DNA of 64,000 nucleotides from Linanthus parryae (Eukaryota > Streptophyta > Magnoliopsida > Ericales > Polemoniaceae): contig JALGPY010000004.1 in the NCBI GenBank assembly GCA_023055425.1, positions 18,437,718 through 18,501,717 on the forward strand, in the 5' to 3' direction. This document shows positions 24,588-35,500 of this stretch, in pieces. Both the position numbers and the translations under genes were made by a program. The stretch's first letter is position 1. Each line of letters begins with the position of its first letter. Under the pieces are notes generated by a model. It ran no database searches, was not told the origin of the DNA, and saw only the letters and a list, made by a program, of their open reading frames with translations.

Positions 24588-25375
24588 TGTTTCAAAGGTT
24601 AATCTGATTTTTTTTTATTCACTCATCCAGTTTTTAATTAGAAACTGGAAATCCAAACAGACTTAGTGCTGTTATATTTCTGGATTTTGTTGTTGCTATG
24701 TTTTAATTTTGTTGCAGGTTTGTTAAACGTGCAAATGCAATGTCAACAAACTCCAACGGATATCTACTCAAAGTTGTTTGAATTGTAGTTGAAAAGGATG
24801 AGGATTTGCAGGAACTGAGATCCTAAAATCTCTCAATCAGTTGCAGTGAGTGGATAAAAGACTGGTTTCAATTTTGAAAATAAAAATAAGGCTTGCAGAA
24901 AACTGAGAGAGGTGTGGAATATTCGTGGGAGATCAAACATTCAAACACACATACATTCAGGCTTCAATTATAGCTTTCTGAAGATCAATCATTCTAGTTT
25001 CCTGAAGAACACATCCAGGCCTTCACAAGCTTATTCTTCTTCTGTGTTCTTCTTCTGTTTTGTAATCAGCTTATCTTTTGTATATCTAAAACCTCACCAA
25101 ACCTAGTGGTTGGCTGTTCAAGTGAACAACCAAAGGTTCTTGTTAGCTCAACATTTAGTAGCTCATACTAGATAGGTTTGGAACCACAACCTGTATAGGT
25201 TGCTTTGAAAGTTTCTAACTGTTTTCTAAAATCTCAAGGCCTTGAGATTTGAGTTTCTCACAGAGTTTCTTAGCTAAAATTTGTGTTTAGCAAAAAGTTT
25301 CCATACTCTATTCAACCCCCCCCCCCCTTTCTAGAGTATTTTGGTCCTGTATTTAGTCTACATTACAATCTTTCA
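24588..25375 (+). repeat. Copia-2 5' LTR, second segment (with internal deletion)
   Basis: It continues the LTR after the chromovirus and ends ACAATCTTTCA. Compared with the 3' LTR (37954-39452) it lacks about 250 bases between GTATAGG (about 25198) and TTTGAAAG (about 25204). The missing part corresponds to about 39030-39280. Confidence 0.92.
25303..25339 (+). repeat. Stem with poly-C loop near LTR end (Copia-2, 5' LTR)
   Basis: ATACTCTA (25303-25310) and TAGAGTAT (25332-25339) form a perfect 8-bp stem around a loop of 12 cytosines flanked by TTCAA and TTTC. It ends 36 bases before the LTR end, about 40 bases from the primer site, so it would lie in the 5' leader of the RNA. Confidence 0.75.
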
Positions 25376-25377
25376 AT

Positions 25378-25389
25378 TGGTATCAGAGC
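25378..25389 (+). other. Copia-2 primer binding site (tRNA-iMet)
   Basis: TGGTATCAGAGC lies two bases after the LTR end, the same arrangement as in Copia-1. Confidence 0.93.
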
Positions 25390-25420
25390 GTTGGGATATA
25401 GATCTAACAATCTTGTGACG

Positions 25421-26914
25421 ATGAGTAATGTAGGAGATGGTGGATTCTCACAAAGAAGGGCAGCAAACAGACCTCCATTGTTCTGTGGTGATAATTTGAT
25501 GCATTGGATGGCATTGAGGAAGATGTTCATCATAGATCAAGACATGGAACTGTGGTCAATAGTTCATGAGTATTACACTACCATAGATGGAGTTAGATGC
25601 ATCAAGACTGAGGAAAATCTCTCTGTTACTGAAATGGAAAAGGTATCAAAAAATTACAAGGCTATGAATCTGTTATACTGCGCTCTTAATGCAGATAAGT
25701 TCAATAGAGTGTCAAATTGCAAAAGTGCCAAAGAAGTATGGGACAAACTGGTTGTGACATATGAAGGGACAAGCCAGGTTAAAAAGACCAAAATCAACAT
25801 ACTTCTGAGGCAATATGAGCTGTTCAAGATGAACTCAGATGAGACCATCAAGGAGATGTTCAAAAGATTCACTGATGTGGTGAATAATCTGGAGTCACTG
25901 GGAAAGAATTTTTCAAATGAAGAAAAGGTCAGGAAAATTCTGAGGAGCTTGCCAAAAGCCAAGTTGGAGCCAAAGACAACAGCTATTGAGGAAGCTCAGG
26001 ATTTAAGTCTTCTTCAGCTAGATGATCTACAAGGAAAGTTGCTCACTCATGAAATCTCTATGAAGGATGTAGAAGGTGTTCTGAGTGAAAACATCAAGAA
26101 CTTAGCACTCAAGGCTAAAGACAATGAAAAATCTCAGAGCCTTGAGATTGAAGATGAGCATGATGATGAAGAGGCTTTAGCATTGATTTTCAAGGCCTTG
26201 GCCAGGATTCTCAAGAAGAAAAGGAACTCTGGTAACAGGGACTACAACAGAGAGAGATCAAGACCTTCACGCAGCAAGGACTACAAAGGTAAGTCTTCGT
26301 CACAGTTACATAAAACTAAAGTAATGAATTGTTTTGAGTGTGGTGATGCAGATAATTTAGTAAGGTATTGTCCACAAAAGAAGAAGAACAGGAAATTTCA
26401 AAAGAAAGACAGTGACAACAGAAGGAAGAAAGCCATGATGGCCTCTTGGAGTGATTCTGATTCATCAAGTGACTCAGACACAGAAGAAGATCAAGCAAAT
26501 TTGTGTCTGATGGCTAAACATGATGAAGAAAAGTCATCAGACAGACATATTGAGGAAATGGTAAAAAATCTTCTTGCTAGTCCTTCTGATGTACTTCCTG
26601 AAATTATCAAGAGTATGTTTTTAAACGAGGAAAGTTATAGAAATGAGATTTCTTCTTTAAATATTAAGATTCATGAGCAGGTAAAAGAAAACCTGGACCT
26701 AGTTTTTACCAACAAAACTGTTGAAGTTTCTAAGAAAAAAATTTATAAGGACTTCAAGGCTTTGGACAGCAGGTTCAAAGCCTTGAAGGCACATATAAAA
26801 GAGATTATTGATCAAAACACTCTTTTAACTAAAAGATATGCTGATTTAAAGACTCATTCTGAGGATTTAGAACAACAAATCTACTCTTTGACTGAGAAAC
26901 TTCAAGAGTCTTAA
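25421..26914 (+). CDS. Copia-2 gag, intact reading frame
   Basis: A 497-codon frame from ATG 25421 to TAA 26912. This start is chosen because it is the first ATG after the primer site that begins the conserved SNVGDGGFSQ N-terminus; the frame is open further upstream only through the LTR. The N-terminal two thirds matches plant Copia gag (PLFCGDNLMHW, MFIIDQDMELWS, SAKEVWDKLVVTYEGTSQVKK, LLRQYELFKMN, KMFKRFTDVVNNL-type motifs). A zinc knuckle at about residues 303-316 reads C-x2-C-x4-N-x4-C, with asparagine in place of histidine. The C-terminal third is charged and likely coiled coil. gag forms the particle and packages RNA. Confidence 0.85.
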   Translation: MSNVGDGGFSQRRAANRPPLFCGDNLMHWMALRKMFIIDQDMELWSIVHEYYTTIDGVRCIKTEENLSVTEMEKVSKNYKAMNLLYCALNADKFNRVSNCKSAKEVWDKLVVTYEGTSQVKKTKINILLRQYELFKMNSDETIKEMFKRFTDVVNNLESLGKNFSNEEKVRKILRSLPKAKLEPKTTAIEEAQDLSLLQLDDLQGKLLTHEISMKDVEGVLSENIKNLALKAKDNEKSQSLEIEDEHDDEEALALIFKALARILKKKRNSGNRDYNRERSRPSRSKDYKGKSSSQLHKTKVMNCFECGDADNLVRYCPQKKKNRKFQKKDSDNRRKKAMMASWSDSDSSSDSDTEEDQANLCLMAKHDEEKSSDRHIEEMVKNLLASPSDVLPEIIKSMFLNEESYRNEISSLNIKIHEQVKENLDLVFTNKTVEVSKKKIYKDFKALDSRFKALKAHIKEIIDQNTLLTKRYADLKTHSEDLEQQIYSLTEKLQES

Positions 26915-27548
26915 AAGGTCCTAGCCAGTTTTACAACATCAGAACATTATCTTAATCTCATTCTTGGAGGAAGTCTGAAATCAATGAATAAAAGTGGGAT
27001 TAGATATAATCCAAATTTTCCAAAGAAAAGCCAAACTACTTTTGTCAAATCTGGTAGCATACATTCTCCAAAGTGTCATTAATGTGGAAAAATTGGTCAT
27101 ATCGGATTAACTTGTCCCTTCAGAAGATCAGAACCTCACATTATGAGGAATACTTATCCTTATCAGCTTAAGGGACATGTTAGGCAGATTTGGGTTCCAA
27201 AAGGAATTAGACCACCAAACATGGCTGATTCTGAGTATGACTCGAAGTTCTGCAGTTGGTCTAAAAGCCTGTTGAGGCAATGATTTACTTTTGCAGGATG
27301 TCACCAAGGCCTTGAAAGATCAGAAATGGATATTAGACAGTGGATGTTCCAGAAATATGAGTGGAAAGAAATCTCTCTTTACTGAGCTTACAGAAAAATA
27401 TGGAGGAACTATCACACTTGGTGACAAAGCGAAATGCAATATTATTGGTTTAGGTAGCATTGGTAATGGTTCTACCAACTCTATCTCTGATGTTTATCTT
27501 ATGGATAGACTTAAATATAATCTGCTTAGTATCTCTCAGTTATTGTGA
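26915..27548 (+). pseudogene. Copia-2 second zinc knuckle and protease
   Basis: After the gag stop, reading in one frame gives a second knuckle (about 27075-27120) whose third residue is a TAA stop (C-H-stop-C-G-K-I-G-H). A frameshift then leads into 27291-27548, with the Copia protease motif WILDSGCSRNMSG and LKYNLLSISQL. The DSG catalytic triplet is present. The next frame begins after a further break at about 27548. Confidence 0.85.
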
Positions 27549-27585
27549 TAAAGGTTAGAAAGCTATATTTGACAAGGAGAAATGT

Positions 27586-27858
27586 GTGGTGCAAGATGAG
27601 AAATCTGGAGATTGCATACTCACTGCTCCTAGATCATATAATCTATATGCTATGAGTACTAACAGTGTTGCTGGTGACAAGTTAAAATGCCTCAAGGCCT
27701 TGAAGGAAGATTCAAAGCTTTGGCATAGAAAGCTTGGGAATATTGGCATTCACACCTTGAATAAACTCATCTCAAAGGATTTGGTGAGAGGATTACCATC
27801 ACAAAAAAATTCAGATGATGAGGTTTGCAAGGCATGTATACAAGGTAAACAAACATGA
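27586..27858 (+). pseudogene. Copia-2 pre-integrase (zinc-binding) domain
   Basis: It encodes LWHRKLGNIGIHTLNKL and CKACIQGKQT, the HHCC-type pre-integrase region of Copia pol (H at LWHRKLG, C-x2-C near the end). The second histidine is visible as GIHTLNKL. A frameshift and stop follow before the integrase core at 27911. Confidence 0.85.
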
Positions 27859-27910
27859 AGCTCATTCAAGCTAATGAACTTTTGTAAGTACTTCTAGACC
27901 CATAGAACTG

Positions 27911-28924
27911 TTGCATATGGACTTGTGTGGTCCTATGAGAGGTCAGACCCCAAAAGGTAATAGGTATATGCTTGTGATATTAGATGATTATTCTAGATTT
28001 ACATGGGTGATGTTTATTAGAGACAAAACTGAAGCCTTATCTGAATTTTCTAGACTGTGCAAAGAGCTTCAAACAATGAAAAATTTGCCTGTTGCATCTA
28101 TTAAAAGTGATCATAGTAGGGAATTTGATCAACTTGACTTTGATTTATTTTGTGCAAAGCATGGCATATCACACAACTTTTCTGCACCTAGAACTCCACA
28201 GCAAAATGGAGTAGTTGAAAGGAAAAATAGGACACTTGAGGATATGTCTAGAACCATGCTACTTGAAAGTAATTTTTCAAATTTCTTGTGGGCAGAAGTT
28301 GTTAATACTGCCAATTATGTGCTAAATAGATGCTTGAGTAGACCTATTTTGAAAAAGACTCCTTATGAACTGTTTAAAGGTAGGAAGCCTAGTGTCTCTT
28401 ATTTCAAACCTTTTGGTTGTATCTGTTTTGTGCATAATAATGGTAGAGACAATCTTGATAAATTTGATGCTAGGAGTGATGAAGGTGTATTTCTTGGATA
28501 TTCTCAAACTAGCAAAGCTTATAGAATTTACAATAGAAAAACCAAGATTGTGGAAGAGAGTATTCATGCGGTTTTCGATGAAAGTACTAAGGATTCTCTG
28601 ACTGAAAGTTTTGCCGATCTAAATTTGAACAAGCATGATGATGCTGTGAAAGAGGACAAAGGCAAAACTAAAGTGCAGAATCAATCAGTAGAATCTCAAG
28701 GTCTTGAACCCCCTCTGCAGAGCCAAAATCTCAAAGCCTTGAGACAGAAACTGAAACTTTTTATGATGCTCCCTCTACTGTTTCAAGAACTTAAAGCCTT
28801 GAAGGAACATATTCCTGGATACCAAGGAAGAAGTTTAAGTATCTTGCATATCATCCAACAGACAATATCATATCTGATCCATCAACTGGAACTCATGACA
28901 GTTGAAGAACTTGTGTGCTTTTAG
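27911..28924 (+). pseudogene. Copia-2 integrase core
   Basis: A 337-codon open stretch. The DDE residues are visible: D in MDLCGPMRG, D in IKSDHSREF (usually DHGGEF) and E in PQQNGVVERKNR. It continues with WAEVVNTANYVLNR, KTPYELFKGRKP and FKPFGC, typical of Copia. The tail (after about residue 235) is poorly conserved linker sequence, and a frame break before 28995 separates it from RT. Confidence 0.9.
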
Positions 28925-28994
28925 TGCTTTTGTATCAATGATTGAGCCTAAAACTACCAAGGAAGGAATTGAATATTCAGACTAGAACATTGCA

Positions 28995-30272
28995 ATGCAA
29001 AGTGAGCTGTATGAATTTGAAAGAAACAAGGTATGGAATCTGGTTCCCAGACCAAAAGAGAAATCAGTTATTGGAACCAGATGGGTGTTCAGAAATAAGC
29101 TTGATGAGAATGGCAAAGTGGTAAGGAACGAAGCCAGACTTGTGGCACAGGGATACAATCAGGAAGAAGGTATAGACTATGAGGATACATTTTCTCCTTT
29201 TTCCAGGTTAGAAGCTATTAGAATACTTCTTGCATTTGCATCTCACAATCACATAAAGCTTTATCAGATGGATGTCAAATGTGCTTTTTTGAATGGTTAT
29301 TTACAAGAAGATGTTTTTGTAGCACAACATCCTGGTTTTGAAGATGAAAACTTTCCTGATCATGTTTATAAACTAGACAAAGCTCTTTATGGGTTAAAAC
29401 AAGCTCCAAGGGCTTGGTATGATAGACTTTCAAAATTTTTACTTGACAACAATTTCAAGAGAGGTCTAGTTAATAAAACTCTTTTTATGAAACATCATGA
29501 AAGTGATTTGTTAGTAGTTCAGATCTATGTGGATGATATTTTGTTTGGTGCTACTAATGATGCTCTTTCAAAAGAGTTCTCTAGTCTAATGTGCAGGGAG
29601 TTTGAGATGAGCTTAATGGGAGAACTGAATTTCTTTCTTGGAATTCATATTTTACAAATGAAGAAAGGAATATTTGTACATCAAGGAAAGTATACGAAGG
29701 ACTTATTGAACAAGTACAATATGTCACAGTCCAAGGTGCTTAAAACTCCTATGAGTTCATCACTCTCATTAGACAAGGATTCAAATGGTAAGAGTGTGAA
29801 TCAAAAGAAATATAGAGATTTTGCAGGATATAAAGTAGATAGGAAGACTACTTATGGATGTTACCAATTTCTTGGATCTTCACTGATCAGTTGGCATTTT
29901 AAGAAGCAAAATACTGTAGCATTATCAACTGCAGAGGCTGAATACATTGCAGCTGGAGCTTGCTATTCACAAGTGTTATGGATTGCACAGCAACTTAGAG
30001 ATCTTGCCTATAATTTCAGAAATGTGCCTATTCATTGTGACAACACAGGTGCTATTTCAATCTCTAAGAATCCAGTCGAGCACTCAAGAACCAAGCACAT
30101 AGATGTGAGACATCCTTTTCTTAGAGATCATGCAGAACAAGGTGATGTTGTTCTATCTTTTATTTCTACTTCAATGCAGATTGCTGGTATTTTCACTAAA
30201 CCTCTGCCAGATGATAGGTTTTCATCCCTAAGGCTTGAATTGGGTATGTTAAACAAGGATGCATTGGTTTAG
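28995..30272 (+). pseudogene. Copia-2 reverse transcriptase and RNase H, internal deletion
   Basis: A 425-codon frame ending at TAG 30270. Motifs: GTRWVFRNKLDENG, KARLVAQGYNQ-type (here EARLVAQGYNQ), QMDVKCAFLNGYLQEDVFV, YGLKQAPRAWYDRLS, the catalytic IYVDDILFG, and the RNase H end (STAEAEYIAAGA, CDNTGAISISKNP, RTKHIDVRHPFLRDH, FTKPLPDDRF, LRLELGMLN). Compared with Copia-3, 69 codons between KKYR and DFAGYKVDRK are missing in frame. This removes the connection region and the first part of RNase H, so the protein would be defective although the frame is open. Confidence 0.92.
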
Positions 30273-30716
30273 GGGGAGTATTGGTACTTACTTGTGTTTA
30301 TGTGTTGGAATCCCAAAGCCTTGAGATATACTTTCCAAAGCCTTGAAAGTATAGTTCAAAGCTTTGAAATTTCTAAAACTGCAGAAAATCTCAAGGCCTT
30401 GAGATTGTACTCCAGGTCTTGAAACATCTGTAATTTTTTTTTAAAAAAAATGGATCATCAAATATTATATCTTATCTCATTAGATAACTGTATAATATTT
30501 GAATTACTCAGAGAATTTTCTAAAATATCCAAAAATATTTTCAAAGATTCTTTTTGCATGTTGATTTCAGTAGAGTCCTTTTATGACTCATTCTTTCAAC
30601 CTACTTAAGCTGATAGGCAGGGCTGATTCTTTTTCATTCTCTCTCAATTCTCTACGTCTCTCTGCTCTCTCTATATTTCTCTCAATCTCAATCTCTTCTC
30701 AAAACCTAAACCCACA
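30273..30716 (+). promoter_or_regulatory. Leader between pol and extra ORF of Copia-2
   Basis: It begins with a purine tract (TTAGGGGGAGT) right at the pol stop. It carries four AAAGCCTTGA/AAGGCCTTGA palindromes (30316-30400) and an AT-rich part, and ends in a CT-rich stretch (30625-30705) followed by AAACCTAAACCCACA and the ATG. The pyrimidine-rich run looks like a plant gene 5' UTR. Copia-3 has the same layout. A separate promoter for the extra ORF is inferred, not shown. Confidence 0.5.
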
Positions 30717-32525
30717 ATGGAGCGCAAATCAGCCATAATTCAACAACAGGGAAAGCCTTCTGGCAGATCTAAGAAGAGGGCAAACAAGCAGGAGAAAACT
30801 GTGATCTCTGATTCGGATTCAGAGAACACTCAAAGTTTGCATGAGGAAACTCCTCCTGCAAAGAAGATCAGGACAAAAAAGGGATATGAAGGTTCAAGTA
30901 TTGATCCACAGAAGGAGAAAGAGACTCGGGGTGGTGATCAACCTAGGTCAGATAAGAAGAAAGGGGGAGAGAAGAAAAAGGCTGGTGAAGAAGAAAAGGG
31001 GAAATCTGCTCAGGAAAGCAAGAAGAAGTCCACTGAAGGAGAACAAGAGAAGGAGAAACCCACTGAGAAGAAATCAAGAGTTAAGCAAGTTGCTGCTGCA
31101 ACCAAAAAGGGTTATCAAGATAAAAATGTACTTCCTTCAGATTGGTTTGTTAGTTATGAAGTTAGGACTATTTGGATGTAAGGATATGCTTCTTCTAAGG
31201 TTGCTTTTTGTAGTATGGTTTTTGAAGAATTATTGGATAAAATGGATATTGATTGTAGAGGAAGTTAAGGGATTCTGCAGTTTGGAAGGTGTTAAATCCT
31301 AGTTCAAAAGCTTATCCTAGGTTAACTAGGTTATTTTATCTGAATCTGGTTCAAGAAGGAGATGATAAATTGGTGTTAACTTCTAAGGTGGCTGGGATAA
31401 ACTTGAGCCTAGATCATAGGACTTTTGCCAAAGTATTGGGCATTCCTGAGAAGTATAATGTTGGTGATTATCCTGATAGGAAGGAGTGTCTAGAGATGGC
31501 CAAAGCCATGTTTTTCATTGATGGTGTTCCCTCTGGTCCAAAACAGTTGGCACACTCTGTGCTCAACTGTGAAGCTAATATTTTGTTTACAATTCTGATG
31601 AGAAGTGTTGTTCCTAGGGAAAACTCAAGGGAGATCGTTACTGATAAAGTTCTAATTCTGATGTACCTGATATGTCAAGGGTTTGAGATAGACTTGCCAA
31701 CAGTGGTTATGGAGCATATGATCTACTGTGCTAGTAGAACTAGAAACCATCCTCTTCCCTATGCCAACCTATTTCCTCTTTTCTTTGAGTATTTTGAGGT
31801 ACCTCTGAAAGGAGAGGAAAATATTACTGGAGGTTTTGGGATGATTGATGAAACTACTTTACAGAGGATTGGAGTGGTTCACACAGGAAAAGGTCATTGG
31901 AAGTTCTATTCAGAGTTGTCAAAAGATGAGCTTGGGGAGAAGGAGTTTGTTAAACCAAAGGGGGCTACATCAGCAAAAAGGACAAGCAAATGAGGATTAC
32001 TCTTTTTTGGTTGAGAAATTTGAAGATCAGCAGGTTGAGATTGAGGATCTCAGACAAAGGCTATTTGATCTGTCTTCTGAATTTAAATAGTTCAAAGGTT
32101 TGATAAATGTGATGAATGGGAAACTGGATGTTGTCATCAAAGGTTTGAACTTGGAGAAGATCCCTTCTGCTACTAGTCATGACACCATTGTTGACTCAGA
32201 TGAAAGGCTAGGTGATTTCTTGAAGAAGAAAAATAAGCCAATTCCAGTGGTGCTCACTTCAAAGGATTTATATGAGCAAACTGATGAAGAAGAAGTTGGT
32301 GAAGAAACAGGTGTGAATGCAGCTACAGAGGGGGATTAAGTGCATGTTAAGAACAAGAAGGTGGATGAGATCATTGAGGAAGTTGTTGCTGAGATGGAAC
32401 CTGAACAAGATGAAAATCAGTCTGCTGACGAGGCTGAAAGTGATGAAGAAGTTGGAGAAGGCTCAGAGAAAGGCCTGACATTGATAGCACCTTTTAGGGG
32501 CTATAATTCTTTAGCATGTACCACA
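30717..32525 (+). pseudogene. Copia-2 extra ORF after pol (aORF, SIRE 'env-like' position)
   Basis: The ATG at 30717 opens a lysine/glutamate-rich disordered N-terminus (about residues 15-135, with RSKKRANK and runs such as KKKGGEKKKAGEEEK). A frame break near 31181-31289 leads to a folded-looking domain (31289-31993: YPRLTRLFYLNLV, KVAGINLSLDHRTFAKVLGIP, FTILMRSVVPRENSREI, GFGMIDETTLQ). A second frame shift near 31980 and two nonsense codons (32088, 32337) precede an acidic coiled-coil tail (FEDQQVEIEDLRQRLFDL). The middle domain resembles the plant-specific 'putative plant transposon protein' type found in retrotransposon extra ORFs; that assignment is from memory. I see no signal peptide or membrane segment, so it is not an obvious envelope protein. 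Confidence 0.7.
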
Positions 32526-35500
32526 TGATAATATGTATTTGTAGAGTGTTTTTATCCCAATGTTAGAGACTATAGGTCGTTTTATCACTTGTTGTTCACC
32601 ATGTGCTATATTGTTAGTCCGGGCGTTTTCTATGCATATTTCATTGTTATTTGTGAAATATAATCGCTTGGTAGGTTTGCTCATGTTTTTTTGGCAGGGA
32701 CGGATGCAAATCCGTTGATAGGAGGCATGGAACGAACTTCGGAAACAATGGGGAGCTCAAGTGGAGTCAAGAGAAGCCGAATTGGAGGAGCTTGGATGAC
32801 CAGTTTGCACTATTTTGATCATAGCTGAAGTTCTAGAACTCATTTGTGAGTGAGACCTGTTCCATATTAAAGTAGACTCAGATATCTTTCCATCGATAGG
32901 TCATCAAGCTTAATCGGAGTTCGGACGAAGAAGATATCGTGTTTTGAAGTCAGGAGCAAATTTCAGGGGGCTTTTATGCAATTACTAAAGACTTCTGCGG
33001 GTTATAAATCAAGAACGACCTAGGGACGAAAAAAAGCATCATTCACGCATCCACAGAGCCACGAAGAAGGAGGAGAGCAAGGAGACTCCATGGGGAGCAA
33101 CCTCAAGAAAGGAGAAGAGCCCGGATCGCGCCAATCTTCACGATTTCTAGCGTTTGATCTCTTCTTCCCTCTTTTAATCACTTGTATGGAGAAAATCTAT
33201 TGCTTTGCTAAGATTATTAGTAGCTAGACAGTTTGCTAGGCTTCTCTAGAGAGCATAGGGTTTATGTAGACAATATATTTTCCGGATTTTAGACTTGTCT
33301 CATGCTTTTGGATTTTGATCTATTGTGTAATACCCCGTATTTTAGTTGGGGGTTATTTAGTAATTTCGAGAAATATTTGAGAATTTTAAGAAACTTATAT
33401 TTCGAAATTATTCTTGACTTCTTCTTACCCTTCAAGTATAAGGGTGTCATTGGGCATCTATGATTATATAGAATTTCGTTTTGATTAGTTTTAGAACCTT
33501 GGATAATACTATACAAAATTTATTTTATATATTTGAGAGATACTTGTAGTTTTCTAAAAGTGAATTTTGACATTTATATACAAAGTGGTTTATTTGAAAT
33601 TATTTGGGAATTTTTTAATTTGTGAAAATTAACTTTTTTTGTATTACCTATTAATTGGAAATTATATTTTCACCATCTTTACTCTTGGATTTTATACTTC
33701 AACACCATCCATTAATTCATGTAATTGATACTTTCACCCAAGTACTCTCACCAATATTTTGGTCAATACCAATAAAATAATGTCTCTTCATGACTACTCA
33801 TATACATACACACACACACACATCCCTCAATAATTCACTACTACCTACCATCTTGGATGTGAATCTTCTTGTGGAATTCTTCACCACCAACCCCCACCAT
33901 CAACCTCATTTCAATCACCCTCATTTCATTTCACTTTCTCTCTTCAAGAACACTCAAAAGCTCCATTCTCTCTCCAAAAAAAAACTCCATTCCCGGATTG
34001 GAGTGTTGACCTCACAAAAACACCTCCAAAACATCATTTTTCACCTTCAAATTCATGAAAAACTCAAGTCCAAGGTCATACTATGCATTGGGGGAGCTAT
34101 TTTCTTCATCTTCATCATGATTTTAAGCTCCTAAAGGTCTTGTAAGCATCTCTTTTCTATTTTCATTTGTGTGATGTTAGTTTCATCATCATCTTCTTCA
34201 TCATCACATTCCTCTTACATCAAAATTCCCTCCATTGAAGGGGTTTTCAAGCTCTCATGGACTTCAAGCTTCTCCAAGCACCATCATTTTCCCAAATGTC
34301 TCTCTTAAGGCTCATTTGTAAGCTTTCATTCCTCTTTAAATTTGTGCATTTTGATGTTACTTTCATCATAATGATAGAAAACTTCTTGATCTTTGCTTGC
34401 ATGTGTGTCTAGAACATGAATTGGAGACTTTAAACTTGTTTTTTTTTTTTCAAATCCTTCACATGATTCCCCAAATTTCTTGTTTGATCTCTTTTTGTAT
34501 GTCTAACTTGTTGTATTTGAGTACAAAAACATATTTCTCAAGTTGCATGTATGATGGAAGTGGATTGATCATGTTTTGAGTGTTCTTGGTGAAAATTGCA
34601 TGTCTTTACAATCTGACCAGTTTGTAAAAAACGTATATTATCTCTAAATTTTGTCTCTGTAGAATTTTTAAATCTTTCATATTCTGAAACAAGACTCATA
34701 GAGGGTCATTGTGAAAGAAAATTCAACTCCATATCCTTTTTGGTTAGGTAGATATGCTCATTCTAAGTTGCATGTTTTCTGAAACTCTGTTTTTGGACAA
34801 GTTTTACCATTTTTGTTAAAAATTTCATTTCAAGAAACTTATGGCACCCAATCTTTCTTGTGATGAAACTAGACACATAAGGGATTCATTCTGAAGAATA
34901 TAGGCATTTTTCCTATTCTCCAAGTAGTAGTAATTGGTCTTCAAATTTGAAACTTTCTTCCAAACATGTCTCTGCATAGCACTGTTTGTTATTTTTGTAA
35001 CTTGAGTTTTATATTAGCTATGCATGATTTTCTTGATGTTTCTGAAAGTAGACACATATAGGTTCATCATAAATTTATTTCAAAATTTTAGGAGACGATT
35101 TGATATGGTAAATATGGCTCCAAAGTCAGAGCTACAATTATGTCCAGAATTGTAGTTTCACTTTTTTTTAGAAAACTTGAATTTTTGAACTTCTAGGTGT
35201 TTTGTTGGACTTGTTTTGATAATTAAACATCATTATATGTGCATTAGCGAAATTTTGGACTATGTGACATGTAGGTTTTCATTTTTACTATGCATGTGTA
35301 AATTGGTTATAACGAGTACGTCATACGTGTGATTGTAGACATCGACCCCGTAGGAGAGAGCGGTTGTCGTCGGAGTGCTAGGCTTAGTTTCTTGATTTTG
35401 ATTGTTCTTCATCTCAGTGGTAAGTACATATGTACGACCTTTTCATATCAAAACGAGCGTATGCGTTCGATGTTTCAAATGAATGCTTGTTATATGAAAA

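Noticed and set aside
33790..34134. 114-codon plus-strand ORF
   Set aside because: Sits inside a solo LTR in a CT-rich, low-complexity block. No recognisable domain.
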